64,000 nucleotides of DNA from Pseudomonas cuatrocienegasensis (GCF_900110925.1 NZ_FOFP01000008.1:104236-168235); one strand, 5' to 3'; positions 25,356 to 34,122 are shown, numbered from the stretch's first letter. Program-made: numbers and translations. The notes: generated by a model from the sequence alone, not told the origin.

Positions 25356-27905
25356 TTACTTGCGCGGCTTGGCCCGCGCCGTGGGCTCGGCGATCAGCGG
25401 GTCATCGGGCCAGTAATGCTTGGGGTAGCGGCCCTTCAAGTCCTTCTTCACCTCGGCGTAGGTGCTGGCCCAGAAGTTGGCCAGGTCCTGGGTCACCTGC
25501 ACCGGCCGGCGTGCCGGCGACAGCAGGTGCAGCTTGAGACCGATACGTCCGCCGGCGATGCGCGGCGTTGCAGCCAGGCCGAACAACTCCTGCAGGCGCA
25601 CGGCGAGCACCGGCGGCTGTTCGCTGTAGTCCAGGCCGATGCGCGAGCCGGAGGGCACGGCAAGGCTGCGCGGCGCCAGCTCGTCGAGGCGCTGGGGCAG
25701 CGGCCAGGGCAGCAGGTTGTGGAGGATGCTGGACAGATCCAGGTTGGCGAAATGGCTGAGGCGGTTGACCTTGCCCAGGTAGGGCGCCAGCCAGTCCTCC
25801 AGGGTAGCGAGCAAGGCCGCATCGCTGACATCCGGCCATTCGCTGCTGCCCGCGGCACTCAGGTCCAGACCGCGCAACAGCGCAATACGCGCTTGCCACT
25901 GGCGCAGCTCAGGCGTCCAGGGCAGCAGTTCCAGGCCCTTGCGCCGCACCAGGCCGACCAGGGCGCGGCCACGGCTGTGCTCGTCCAGCGTAGGCAGCGC
26001 CTCGCGGGCCAGCACCAGCTCACCGACCTTACGCTGACGCTCGGCACGCAGTACGCCCTCGCGCTCATCCCAGTCGATCACCGCCTGCTCGCTGACCAGC
26101 TCGGCCAGCACGCCATCGAACAGCGCAGCGTCCAGCTCGGCGGCCAGGTAGATGCGCTCCTCGCGCTGGCCCTGGCGGCTGCCCAGGTCGGCGACCACCA
26201 GCCAGCTGTGCTTCATCAGCCCATCGGCTTCAGCGAACTGCGCGGCACGACCGTTGGCCAGGCGGTAGTCGGCACCACCCGCGCGGCGTTGCTGGGCGAT
26301 GCGATCGGGGTAGGCGAACGCCAGCAGCGCGCCCTGCCAGCGCGGATGGGAGGGATCAGCCACAGCGTCGCTGACGGCCGCGCGGCGCAGGTAGCCGTGA
26401 AACTGCCGCGCCAGTTGCCGCGCGCGCTGCACACCACCCCGGTCGGCGCCGCGGGCGGCCTGACGCTCACCGCTAAGCAGGTCGAGACGGCTATGCAGGT
26501 CGGCGCCGGCACCGCCCTGGCCGCCGCGCAGAATGTCTCGCTCGCCAAGCAGTGCCGCCAGGTCGCAGGCCAGCGCGCCAAGCCCGAGGGCCTGGCCACG
26601 CAGCAGCAGGTGGGCGATGCGCGGGTGAGTCGGCAGCTCGGCCATCGCTCGACCATGCTCGCTGAGCTGACCGCGTGCATCCAGGGCACCGAGGCGCGTC
26701 AGCAGGTCGCGGGCCTGGGCGTAAGGCGCGGCGGGCGGCGGGTCGAGCCAGACCAGCTCATCCGGCGCGACACCCCAGCGCGCCAGCTGCAGGGCCAGGC
26801 CGGCGAGATCGGCCTGGAGCATTTCTGCCGCGCTGTAGGCCGCCAGTTGCTCATGCTGCGCCTGGGACCAAAGCCGGTAACAGGCGCCGGGTTGCAAGCG
26901 CCCGGCGCGGCCGGCGCGCTGGGTTGCCGAAGCGCGCGAAATGCGTTGGGTGTCGAGCCGGGTCATGCCGCTGCCGGGGTCGAAGCGCGGCACCCGCGCC
27001 AGGCCAGCGTCGACCACCACACGCACGCCGTCGATGGTCAGGCTGGTCTCGGCGATGTTGGTCGCCAGCACCACCTTGCGTATGCCGGCCGGGGCCGGTT
27101 CGATGGCCGCGCGCTGGGCACTGAGGTCCAGCTCGCCATGCAGCGGGCACAGCAGAATGTCGGCGCGCGTGCCCAGGGCTTCGGCCAGTTGCTCGTTAAC
27201 CCGGCGAATCTCCGCCTGCCCCGGCAGAAACACCAGAACGCTGCCCGGCTCCTCATCCAGCGCCAGCAACACCGTCTGCAGCACCCGCGGCTCCAGCCAT
27301 TCACCCACCTGGTAAGGCGCGCCCCAGCGCACCTCCACCGGGAACATGCGCCCCTCGCTGCGCAGCACCGGCGCCTGTTCGAGCAGGCCGGCCAGGCGTT
27401 CGCCCTCCAGGGTCGCCGACATCAGCAGCACCTTGAGCGCCGGCTCACCGCTGTCGGCCCCGCGAAACATGGCGCGACCGTTAAGCGTCAGGGCCAGGGC
27501 CAGATCGGCATCCAGGCTGCGTTCGTGGTATTCGTCGAAGATCACCAGGCCGACGCCTTCCAGCGCCGGGTCGTCCTGCAGGCGGCGGGCAAGAATGCCT
27601 TCGGTGACCACCTCGATGCGCGTGCGCGGGCCGACCTTGCTCTCCAGCCTAATGCGGTAACCCACCGTCTCGCCCACCGCCTCGCCCAGCTCACTGGCCA
27701 GGCGCTCAGCGGCGGCACGGGCGGCCAGGCGTCGGGGCTCGAGCATGATGATGCGCTGCCCGGCCAGCCAGGGCTCGTCGAGCAGTGCCAGGGGCACACG
27801 GGTGGTCTTGCCGGCACCGGGCGGCGCCTCCAGCACCGCTTCATGGCGAAGGCCGAGGGCCTCGCGCAGGGCCGGCAACAGGGCATCGATGGGCAACGAA
27901 CTCAT
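25356..27905 (-). CDS. hrpB: ATP-dependent RNA helicase HrpB (DEAH-type)
   Basis: An 849-aa helicase with Walker A APPGAGKT (near residue 27), DEYH box (near 130), SAT (motif III) and the QRAGRAGR motif VI with the HrpB C-terminal domain. The ATG at 27905 (MSSLPIDALL) is preferred over a TTG seven codons upstream. HrpB is a soluble DExH protein of poorly known cellular role, distinct from the mRNA-processing HrpA. The tail is basic (PTARAKPRK). Very long antisense frames over it are shadows. Confidence 0.93.
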   Translation of the reverse strand: MSSLPIDALLPALREALGLRHEAVLEAPPGAGKTTRVPLALLDEPWLAGQRIIMLEPRRLAARAAAERLASELGEAVGETVGYRIRLESKVGPRTRIEVVTEGILARRLQDDPALEGVGLVIFDEYHERSLDADLALALTLNGRAMFRGADSGEPALKVLLMSATLEGERLAGLLEQAPVLRSEGRMFPVEVRWGAPYQVGEWLEPRVLQTVLLALDEEPGSVLVFLPGQAEIRRVNEQLAEALGTRADILLCPLHGELDLSAQRAAIEPAPAGIRKVVLATNIAETSLTIDGVRVVVDAGLARVPRFDPGSGMTRLDTQRISRASATQRAGRAGRLQPGACYRLWSQAQHEQLAAYSAAEMLQADLAGLALQLARWGVAPDELVWLDPPPAAPYAQARDLLTRLGALDARGQLSEHGRAMAELPTHPRIAHLLLRGQALGLGALACDLAALLGERDILRGGQGGAGADLHSRLDLLSGERQAARGADRGGVQRARQLARQFHGYLRRAAVSDAVADPSHPRWQGALLAFAYPDRIAQQRRAGGADYRLANGRAAQFAEADGLMKHSWLVVADLGSRQGQREERIYLAAELDAALFDGVLAELVSEQAVIDWDEREGVLRAERQRKVGELVLAREALPTLDEHSRGRALVGLVRRKGLELLPWTPELRQWQARIALLRGLDLSAAGSSEWPDVSDAALLATLEDWLAPYLGKVNRLSHFANLDLSSILHNLLPWPLPQRLDELAPRSLAVPSGSRIGLDYSEQPPVLAVRLQELFGLAATPRIAGGRIGLKLHLLSPARRPVQVTQDLANFWASTYAEVKKDLKGRYPKHYWPDDPLIAEPTARAKPRK

Positions 27906-28037
27906 GGGGTGTTCCAGCAAAGGCAAAGGCGGCGATTATAGCGGCGAACTGCTTGGCTCCCTCAGCGGTCTGAGCCTGCAGCAGTATTGCCATCATCGGC
28001 TTGCTATAGTTGCGCCACTTTTCCCCTGGAGGTGCCC

Positions 28038-28457
28038 ATGCGCACGAAATCCCGTGTTATTGGCGGTGTTGTCGCCGTCGCCCTGTTCACCCAACTGGCC
28101 GCCTGCGGCACGATTTTCTACCCGGACCGCCGTGGGCAGATCGAAGGCAAGATCGACCCATTGATCGCCGGCCTGAATGCCGTTGGCATTCTGTTCTTTG
28201 TGATCCCCGGCCTGATCGCCTTCGCCGTCGACTTCGCCACCGGCGCTATCTACCTGCCAGGCGGCCAGACCGCTCAGGTCGACCCGCAGTTGCTCAAGGA
28301 TGTCGTGAATGCCGACGGCCGCATCGACCAGGCCAAACTCAAGGCCCTGATCGACAATCAGACCGGCCACAGCCTGCCGCTTGACGACCCGCGCCTGATC
28401 CAGCACAGCGGCAGCGTCGAGCAAATGGCCGCTTACGGCCTGCGCCCCGCAGCCTGA
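28038..28457 (+). CDS. Small conserved lipoprotein of Pseudomonas
   Basis: A 139-aa lipoprotein. The signal peptide ends in LAAC (Cys23) followed by GTIFYPDRRGQ. A hydrophobic segment (about residues 47-66, VGILFFVIPGLIAFAVDFATG) and a GAIYLPGG motif follow, then a helical C-terminal part (DPRLIQHSGSVEQMAAYGL). The ATG at 28038 has a GGAGGTG ribosome site. Its stop overlaps the start of the cation exporter gene (TGATG), so the two are co-translated. Function not known; related proteins occur through Pseudomonas. Confidence 0.85.
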   Translation: MRTKSRVIGGVVAVALFTQLAACGTIFYPDRRGQIEGKIDPLIAGLNAVGILFFVIPGLIAFAVDFATGAIYLPGGQTAQVDPQLLKDVVNADGRIDQAKLKALIDNQTGHSLPLDDPRLIQHSGSVEQMAAYGLRPAA

Positions 28458-29341
28458 TGAACAGCGCACGGGTGGGCGTCGAGCAACAGCACGCGCGCCT
28501 GATGCGTCTGGCCACCGTCGCGGCACTGACGGTGGCCCTGACATTGGTGGTTGGCAAGGCCGTGGCCTGGTGGCTGAGCGGTTCGGTCAGCCTGCTGGCT
28601 GGCCTGACCGACTCGCTGCTCGACAGCGCCGCCTCCTTGCTCAATCTGATCGCCGTGCACGTTGCGCTGCGCCCGGCCGACGATGACCACCGCTACGGCC
28701 ATGGCAAGGCCGAAGCCCTCGCCGGCCTTGGCCAGGCGCTATTTATCGGCGCCAGTGCGGTACTGGTGGGCATTCAGGGCGCACAACGCCTGCTTGAACC
28801 CGAACCGCTGCAAAGTGGCGCCCTGGGTATTGCGGTGATCGTCCTGTCACTGCTGCTCACCGTCGCCCTGCTGCTGTTTCAGCGCCATGTGGTGCGCACC
28901 ACCGGCTCCACGGCGATCCACGCCGACTCCCTGCACTACCGCTCCGACCTGCTGCTCAACGGCAGCATTCTGCTCGCCTTGCTGCTGGCAGGTTTCGGCT
29001 GGCAGTTGGTCGACCCGCTGTTTGCCCTGGGGATCGCCTTCTACATCCTCTACAGCGCCCTGAGCATCCTGCGCGAAGCCCTGGCAGTGCTGATGGATGA
29101 AGAGCTGTCGGTGTCGATCAGCGAGGATATGTACGCCCACGCGCGGGCCGTACCGGGGGTCATCGACGCCCACGATTTGCGCACACGCAAATCCGGCACC
29201 CGCTGGTTCGTGCAGATCCACTTAGACCTGCCCGGCGACCTGAGCCTGGCCCAGGCCCACAGCCTGTGCGATCAGGTTGAGGCAAGCATCCGTCAGGCCT
29301 ACCCGCGCGCCGAAGTACTGGTACACGCCGACCCACACTAA
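28457..29341 (+). CDS. Cation diffusion facilitator transporter (FieF/YiiP-like)
   Basis: A 294-aa inner-membrane divalent cation/proton antiporter with six membrane segments. The active-site ligands are seen in LTDSLLDSAASL (TM2, DxxxD) and HADSLHYRSDLLLN (TM5, HxxxD), the Zn/Fe/Cd-type pattern of FieF. The cytoplasmic C-terminal domain (residues about 210-294) has metal-bridging His and Asp residues (GVIDAHDLRTRKSG, HADPH). It overlaps the lipoprotein gene. The stop codon TAA is directly followed by a partial GGCTTGTTGACGTTTCGG repeat end. Confidence 0.92.
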   Translation: MNSARVGVEQQHARLMRLATVAALTVALTLVVGKAVAWWLSGSVSLLAGLTDSLLDSAASLLNLIAVHVALRPADDDHRYGHGKAEALAGLGQALFIGASAVLVGIQGAQRLLEPEPLQSGALGIAVIVLSLLLTVALLLFQRHVVRTTGSTAIHADSLHYRSDLLLNGSILLALLLAGFGWQLVDPLFALGIAFYILYSALSILREALAVLMDEELSVSISEDMYAHARAVPGVIDAHDLRTRKSGTRWFVQIHLDLPGDLSLAQAHSLCDQVEASIRQAYPRAEVLVHADPH

Positions 29342-29373
29342 GGCTTGTTGACGTTTCGGCGCCTACCAAAAAA

Positions 29374-29404
29374 GTAGCCTGGGTCGAGCGCAGCGACACC
29401 CGGG
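29374..29404 (-). repeat. 31-bp repeat, identical to 23-53 in inverted orientation
   Basis: GTAGCCTGGGTCGAGCGCAG and the following 11 bases match the reverse complement of 23-53 at every position. Part of the 474-bp spacer between the cation exporter and the Lrp gene. Confidence 0.7.
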
Positions 29405-29504
29405 AATAACGCCCCGCTGAAACCCCGTGCATCCGCCCAGATCACTCGCTCGTCCCCACGCCCCACTTAGTCAGGCAGAGGTAAAGCCGCGAGCGGGAGA
29501 CAAG

Positions 29505-29530
29505 AAAAAAGGGAGGCCTCGCGGCCTCCC
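29505..29530 (-). terminator. Leftward Rho-independent terminator without an assigned gene
   Basis: On the minus strand GGGAGGCCGCGAGGCCTCCC is a strong stem-loop followed by TTTTTTCTTG. The plus strand has no T-run after the stem, so it works leftward only. The rightward cation exporter gene ends 160 bp earlier and cannot use it. Confidence 0.8.
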
Positions 29531-29733
29531 CTGGGGAACGTTGTCCTGTGCTGGCAATTCTGTCGCCGCTTTCGTCGCCCGCCTGGTTGGGCAGTGCGGA
29601 CCCGGGGGCCGCTACGACCCGGTGGGGTCGGCGGCAGCGCGTCACCTGGTTGGGCGTCGCGCCTGGACACTGTGTCCGGGCCTTGAAACTGAGGTAAAGC
29701 TTACGCCTCAGGCTGCAGCAGAAGATTGCAAAG

Positions 29734-29762
29734 ATTGCTCAATTAGGTAGCCATTGAGCAAT
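29734..29762. promoter_or_regulatory. Perfect inverted repeat upstream of the Lrp-type regulator gene
   Basis: ATTGCTCAAT (29734-29743) and ATTGAGCAAT (29753-29762) are perfect 10-base arms around nine bases. It lies 54 bases before the regulator ATG and between the two possible divergent promoters. Lrp-family proteins often bind such palindromes near their own gene, so autoregulation is likely. Confidence 0.55.
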
Positions 29763-29815
29763 TCATAGCCTATAAATCTGCATTACACGCAATCCAAATA
29801 CAAAAGCCCATAGAA

Positions 29816-30295
29816 ATGAACAAACTCGACCGTTACGACCTGAATATTCTCGCTGAGCTGCAGCGCGATGCGACCCTGTCCAACCAGGATCTCGCCGAGC
29901 GCATCGGCCTGTCGCCCTCGCCTTGCTCCCGGCGGGTCAAGCAACTCCAGGACGATGGCTATATCACTCACCAGGTGGCCCTGCTGGACCGCAAGAAACT
30001 CGGCCTGAGCCTGACCGCTTATGTGCTGATCGGCATGGACCGCCATACGCCCGAGCGTTTCGAGCACTTTCAGGAGGAGATCCGCAAATGCCCCGAGGTA
30101 CTGGAGTGCTGCCTGGTCACGGGAATGGACGCCGACTATCAGCTCAAGGTCGTGGTACCGGATATGGACCATTACCAGAAGCTGCTGCTCGGCACCCTGA
30201 CCCGCATTGAAGGGGTATCAAGCGTGCGTTCGAGCTTCGTTCTGCAGCAGATTCTCTCCAGCACCCAACTGCCGCTGCAGCATCTGCGCAGTTGA
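29816..30295 (+). CDS. Lrp/AsnC family transcriptional regulator
   Basis: A 159-aa regulator with an N-terminal winged helix (DRYDLNILAELQRDATLSNQDLAERIGLSPSPCSRRVKQL) and a RAM effector domain (about residues 65-150, CCLVTGMDADYQLKVVV). Family length is normal. No amino-acid metabolism gene lies beside it on the plus strand; the nearest possible target is the unassigned leftward transcription unit with the inverted repeat at 29734-29762. Effector not known. Confidence 0.92.
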   Translation: MNKLDRYDLNILAELQRDATLSNQDLAERIGLSPSPCSRRVKQLQDDGYITHQVALLDRKKLGLSLTAYVLIGMDRHTPERFEHFQEEIRKCPEVLECCLVTGMDADYQLKVVVPDMDHYQKLLLGTLTRIEGVSSVRSSFVLQQILSSTQLPLQHLRS

Positions 30296-30429
30296 ACCCC
30301 CGCGGTGAGGGTGTATCCAACGCCAGGGTGCGCCATAGCGCCGCAGGCATCGCCCCGCCCAAGGCCGCGTATAATGCCGCGTCCACCCTGCGCTGACGCG
30401 GCAGCGATCAGCCAACCACCGAGGTGATG

Positions 30430-30633
30430 ATGGAACCGGAAGTATTTGAAGAGCTGATGATGACTGCCCTGGTCGGCGGTCTGATTCTGTTTATGGCATT
30501 TATCGTCTGGGACCTGGCGAAGAAGTCCAAGGCCGGGCGCTTTGGCACCATGATCCTGTTTCTCGCCCTGGGTCTGGGCGTGCTCGGTTTTGTCATCAAG
30601 ACCTTCGTGATCGCCGGCCTCGAAGGCGTCTGA
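30430..30633 (+). CDS. DUF2788 family small membrane protein
   Basis: A 67-aa protein (MEPEVFEELMMTALVGGL) with two membrane segments (about residues 11-29 and 40-60) joined by a basic loop (AKKSKAGRFG), the usual DUF2788 pattern. The ATG at 30430 sits five bases after GAGG; GTG 30424 and ATG 30427 are less likely starts. Function unknown. Confidence 0.8.
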   Translation: MEPEVFEELMMTALVGGLILFMAFIVWDLAKKSKAGRFGTMILFLALGLGVLGFVIKTFVIAGLEGV

Positions 30634-30644
30634 CGCCCGTCGGC

Positions 30645-31274
30645 TTACAGCCGCGCCTCTACCTCGCGCCATGCCCCCGGCGCCAGGCCATCCAGGCGCC
30701 AGGGGCCGATAGCCACCCGCACCAGGCGCAACGTCGGCAACCCCACCGCCGCAGTCATACGCCGAACTTGGCGGTTACGCCCCTCGCGAATCACCAACTC
30801 CAGCCAGGCTGTTGGGATGCTCTTGCGAAAGCGCACCGGCGGATGGCGCTCCCATAACTGCGGCGCCTCCAGCAGCCGTGCCTCGGCCGGTAGCGTCGGG
30901 CCGTCATTGAGCTGCACGCCGTCGCGCAACTGCTGCAGCTGCGCCTCGCTCGGTTCGCCTTCCACCTGTACCCAATAGGTTTTCGACAGCTTGTGTTTGG
31001 GGTCGGCAATGCGCGCCTGCAAACCGCCATCGTTGGTCAGCAGCAGCAAGCCCTCGCTGTCACGGTCCAGGCGCCCGGCGGGGTAGACGCCCGGCACCGT
31101 GACGAAATCCTTGAGCGTGGCGCGGCCTTGCTCATCATTGAACTGGGTCAGCACATCAAAGGGCTTGTTCAGCAGCAGCAGGCGCGGCTCGGCCGGCGGC
31201 GCCTTGGCCACTCGGCGTACGGCAGGTTTGGCAGACGCTCGACGCGGCGCAGCGGGACGAGGAGGACGGGGCAT
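30645..31274 (-). CDS. rluE: Pseudouridine synthase RluE-like (23S rRNA)
   Basis: A 209-aa RsuA-family pseudouridine synthase from the ATG at 31274 ([12 protein letters not shown]); an ORF extension to 31322 is possible but lacks support. The catalytic Asp is in [17 protein letters not shown] (near residue 66). The C-terminal [33 protein letters not shown] segment is characteristic. There is no N-terminal S4 domain, which favours RluE (modifies U2457) over RsuA or RluB. A basic N-terminal arm may bind rRNA. Confidence 0.85.
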   Translation of the reverse strand: MPRPPRPAAPRRASAKPAVRRVAKAPPAEPRLLLLNKPFDVLTQFNDEQGRATLKDFVTVPGVYPAGRLDRDSEGLLLLTNDGGLQARIADPKHKLSKTYWVQVEGEPSEAQLQQLRDGVQLNDGPTLPAEARLLEAPQLWERHPPVRFRKSIPTAWLELVIREGRNRQVRRMTAAVGLPTLRLVRVAIGPWRLDGLAPGAWREVEARL

Positions 31275-31415
31275 GGCAAATCCGGGTGAAGACGCGTGGC
31301 CCGACAGTGTAACCGAGGCCATGCTGGCGTTATCACTCTGGCGAATGCAGGTCCAGCTGCCACGACCAGCCAGCTATGCTCTTTGGCCACTGTTCCCGTC
31401 TTCGAGGTCATGTAC

Positions 31416-32447
31416 ATGAGTTCGCCAGCAAGCGTCGATACCTTTACCGGCTGGGCTGCTACGGCGCCGGGCGCGGCCCTTGAGCAGCACAGCTACGACC
31501 CGGGTCCGCTGGGCGCTGAAGACGTCGAAGTGGCGGTGGAATACTGCGGCATCTGCCACTCCGATCAGTCGATGATCGACAATGAGTGGGGCAATGCGCG
31601 CTACCCCTTTATCCCCGGTCACGAAGTGGTCGGCACCGTGGTACGTCTGGGCGAGCAAGCGCGCGGGCTGAAGCTTGGCCAGCGCGTGGGCATCGGCTGG
31701 AACAAGGGCAGCTGTATGCACTGCAGCGCCTGCATGGAGGGCTCGCACCAACTGTGCGGCAAGGTGAAGCCGACGATTGTCGGCAGCCACGGCGGCTTCG
31801 CCGATCGCCTGCGCAGTCACTGGGCCTGGGCCGTGCCGCTACCTGAGGGGCTCGACCCGGCATTAGTCGGCCCGTTGTTCTGCGCCGGGTCGACGGTGTT
31901 CAGCCCGCTGCTGGAGTTCGATGTGAAGCCCACCGACAAAGTCGGCGTGGTCGGTATTGGCGGCCTCGGTCACCTGGCCCTGGCCTTTCTCAATGCCTGG
32001 GGCTGTGAGGTCACCGCATTTACCTCATCGCTGAACAAGCAGGAGGAAGCCAAGCGCCTGGGCGCACACAAGGTGGTCGCCTCCACCGACAGCGCGGCGC
32101 TCAAGGCCATCGCCGGCAGCCTGGATTTTCTGCTGATCACCGCCAGCGCCGACCTGGACTGGAATGCCCTGATCGGCACCCTGGGTGGCAAGGGTCGGCT
32201 GCACTTTGTCGGTATCGTACCGAGCGCGATCCCGGTGCATGTATTCAACCTGATCCCGCGTCAGCGCAGCCTGTCCGGCTCGCCAGTGGGTTCGCCGGCG
32301 AGCATGGCGAAGATGCTGGAGTTCTGCGCACGCCATCAGATTCTGCCGCAGGTCGAGCATTTCCCGATGAGCCAGGTCAACGCGGCGATCCAGCACCTGC
32401 GGGATGGCAAGGCGCGCTATCGCGTGGTGCTGGATGCCCGTCGCTGA
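31416..32447 (+). CDS. Zinc-dependent alcohol dehydrogenase, cinnamyl-alcohol-dehydrogenase type (YahK-like)
   Basis: A 343-aa MDR enzyme. Catalytic zinc ligands are in YCGICHSD (Cys near residue 37), GHE (His-Glu near 60) and a later Cys near LFCAGST; the structural zinc site has four cysteines in CMHCSACMEGSHQLC. The cofactor motif GIGGLGHLAL is followed by TSSLNK, which favours NADPH. The ATG at 31416 is chosen because GAGG lies eight bases upstream. It probably reduces aldehydes to alcohols. Single-gene unit. Confidence 0.92.
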   Translation: MSSPASVDTFTGWAATAPGAALEQHSYDPGPLGAEDVEVAVEYCGICHSDQSMIDNEWGNARYPFIPGHEVVGTVVRLGEQARGLKLGQRVGIGWNKGSCMHCSACMEGSHQLCGKVKPTIVGSHGGFADRLRSHWAWAVPLPEGLDPALVGPLFCAGSTVFSPLLEFDVKPTDKVGVVGIGGLGHLALAFLNAWGCEVTAFTSSLNKQEEAKRLGAHKVVASTDSAALKAIAGSLDFLLITASADLDWNALIGTLGGKGRLHFVGIVPSAIPVHVFNLIPRQRSLSGSPVGSPASMAKMLEFCARHQILPQVEHFPMSQVNAAIQHLRDGKARYRVVLDARR

Positions 32448-32519
32448 CACCGGACTGGCAAATAAGTGTGCGCGACTGATGACGTGGCTCTATCCATTAC
32501 TGCGCTGTCTGGTCTGACG

Positions 32520-33063
32520 GTTTTCGCCCCTTACGGGCGAGTCACTTTCTCTTGCTTGCCCAAGAGAAAGTAACCAAAGAGAAGGGCACCCCACCATCCG
32601 GCCCCGGCTGCGCCGGGGTTCCCTCCTTCCATCACCACTCCAGGGGTCCGCCACGAAGGGCCATCCATGGCCCAGCGTGGCTCTCGCGACATCCATGTCG
32701 CTCAACCCCTTACGCGGCGACTCCACTCGGCCTCCTGAAGGGGCTTTGGGTGTCGTCTGCACGATCGCGATTCGAGATCAAAAGCAAAAATCCAGACGCC
32801 GCCGTTCTTGATCTTGTGGAAATCTTGCAAGCTCGCGACCGGGTCCCGTCAGGAGGCCGAGCGTAGGTGTTGCGTAGGGGGACGAGCCGCATGGATGCGG
32901 CGAGAGGCGTAATGGGCCAGGGATGGCCCATGTACGCCGGCCCCCGGAGCAACGCCGGAGCGAGGGAACCCTGGCGTAGCCAGGGCCGGATGTCGGGGTG
33001 CCCTTCTTTGGCACACCTTTCTTGGGCAAGCAAGAAAGGTGTGGCGCCCGTGAGGGGCGCAAC
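32520..33063. repeat. 550-bp imperfect inverted repeat (two head-to-head copies of a 217-bp repeat)
   Basis: The left arm (32520-32738) and the right arm (32849-33063) are reverse complements of each other at roughly three quarters of positions. Shared landmarks are CTTGCTTGCCCAAGA, AGGGCACCCC, CATCCGGCCC, GGGTTCCCTC, GGCCATCC..GGCCCA and CGGCCTCCTGA at the inner end. A 110-bp spacer with GATCAAAAGCAAAAATCC separates them. Short frames across the arms (up to 137 codons) have no family character. The 797-bp gap between the alcohol dehydrogenase and fklB holds only this element and the fklB terminator. Confidence 0.7.
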
Positions 33064-33173
33064 CCAAACGTTCAGCACGCGCGTTAATGGGCCATGCCAA
33101 GCCTTCGGTCGATACGCACACAAACTTGCCAGTCCGGTGCCAGGCCCAGCATTTCGAGAGAAATGCGAAGAAC

Positions 33174-33205
33174 AAAAAAACCGCCAGGCAATGCCTGGCG
33201 GTTTT
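33174..33205. terminator. Bidirectional Rho-independent terminator after fklB
   Basis: CCGCCAGGC-AAT-GCCTGGCGG (33181-33201) is preceded by seven A and followed by TTTT, so it can act in both directions. It mainly ends the leftward fklB transcript (gene stop at 33245). Confidence 0.88.
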
Positions 33206-33244
33206 CGTTTGTACGCAGCGCCTGCAACAGGCGCTTACAGCCGG

Positions 33245-33862
33245 TTAGAGCACTTCGAGCAGCTCAACGTCAAACACCAGCACGCTGTGCGGCGGGATGC
33301 TGCCAACGCCCTGGGCGCCGTAAGCCAGCTCACTCGGCACGTAGAGGCGCCATTTGCTGCCGGCGTTCATCAGTTGCAGGGCTTCGGTCCAGCCGGCGAT
33401 CACGCCGCCTACCGGGAATTCGGCCGGCTGGCCGCGCTCGTAGGAGCTGTCGAACACGGTGCCGTCGATCAGGGTGCCGTGGTAGTGGGTGCGTACGGTG
33501 TCTTCGCGCGATGGCTTGGCGCCTTCGCCTGCACTCAGCACTTCGTACTGCAGGCCGGAGGCCAATACGGTGATGCCGTCACGCTTGGCGTTGTCGGCCA
33601 GGAAGGCTACACCAGCACCGGCAGCAGCTTCGGCCTGAGCCTGGGCTTGGGCCTGCATAATTTCGCGGATCACCTTGAAGCTGGCCGACAACTCGGCTTC
33701 GCTGACGCGGCTTGGCAGGCCGCCAAAGGCGTCGGTCAGGCCGGCGAGGATGGCGTCCAGGCTGACGCCCGGTGGCGGGTTGTCACGCAGTTGACCGCCC
33801 AGCTGGCGACCGATGCCGTAGCTGACGCGGGTTTCGTCAGTGGAGAGATTGAGTTCGGACAT
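33245..33862 (-). CDS. fklB: FKBP-type peptidyl-prolyl isomerase FklB
   Basis: A 205-aa isomerase, close to E. coli FklB (206 aa). The N-terminal dimerisation domain (YGIGRQLGGQL..., long helix rich in Gln/Ala around residues 60-90) is followed by an FKBP domain with HYHGTLIDGTVFDSSYERGQPAEFPVGGVIAGWTEAL and ending in VLVFDVELLEVL. Active-site Tyr, Asp, Phe and Trp positions are all kept. No signal peptide, so it is cytoplasmic. Confidence 0.93.
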   Translation of the reverse strand: MSELNLSTDETRVSYGIGRQLGGQLRDNPPPGVSLDAILAGLTDAFGGLPSRVSEAELSASFKVIREIMQAQAQAQAEAAAGAGVAFLADNAKRDGITVLASGLQYEVLSAGEGAKPSREDTVRTHYHGTLIDGTVFDSSYERGQPAEFPVGGVIAGWTEALQLMNAGSKWRLYVPSELAYGAQGVGSIPPHSVLVFDVELLEVL

Positions 33863-33921
33863 GTCACGGCTCCGCAGGGCTAAAAAAGGTCGGCCAGCCT
33901 AGCACAAAGCCCCTGCCGGCT

Positions 33922-34068
33922 CTAACGCTCGGCAGTGCCTGAACGATGACGGCGGCAGCGTTCGGAGCAGTAGCGCACCTCATCCCAGCAGCGCGCCCAC
34001 TTCTTGCGCCAGTTGAAGGGCAATTGGCAGACGGCACAGGTCTTGAACGGCAGGTCGGCCTTTTTCAC
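33922..34068 (-). CDS. DUF2256 small zinc-binding protein (48 aa)
   Basis: Reading from GTG 34068 to TAG 33922 gives 48 residues starting [18 protein letters not shown] and containing [21 protein letters not shown]. The five cysteines in CxxC...C...YCxxxC arrangement fit a zinc ribbon and match DUF2256, a family usually coded beside deoxyribodipyrimidine photolyase-related genes, as here. AGGA stands eight bases before the GTG. It lies 185 bp downstream of the photolyase gene on the same strand, separated by a repeat. Function unknown. Confidence 0.85.
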   Translation of the reverse strand: MKKADLPFKTCAVCQLPFNWRKKWARCWDEVRYCSERCRRHRSGTAER

Positions 34069-34122
34069 AGCTATGTCCTAGTTTTGTGTTGCGCTCAGGT
34101 GCTGGAACTTAACGCTAGAGCC

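Larger units (their letters stand above)
29503..29765 (-). ncRNA. Candidate orphan minus-strand transcript with terminator
   Basis: A leftward Rho-independent terminator (29505-29530) lies in a 474-bp region with no minus-strand gene upstream. Reading leftward from the Lrp start, TTGGAT, 17 bases, TATAGG forms a plausible promoter around 29795-29767, which would give a transcript of about 260 nt. The 5' part would contain the ATTGCTCAAT/ATTGAGCAAT stem. The possible 67-residue frame within it is GC-biased and unconvincing, so a small RNA or a leader is more likely than a peptide. I recognise no RNA family. Confidence 0.35.

Noticed and set aside
25353..27941. 862-aa plus-strand frame opposite hrpB
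   Set aside because: Antisense shadow of a helicase gene with all motifs intact; composition is Gln/Arg/Ala-rich with no recognisable domain.
29442..29645. 67-aa minus-strand frame in the orphan transcript
   Set aside because: Odd composition, no ribosome site and it runs through the terminator stem.
32710..33175. Frames up to 137 codons inside the 550-bp inverted repeat
   Set aside because: They follow from the repeat sequence and its complement and show no family features; both arms give similar unrelated frames.
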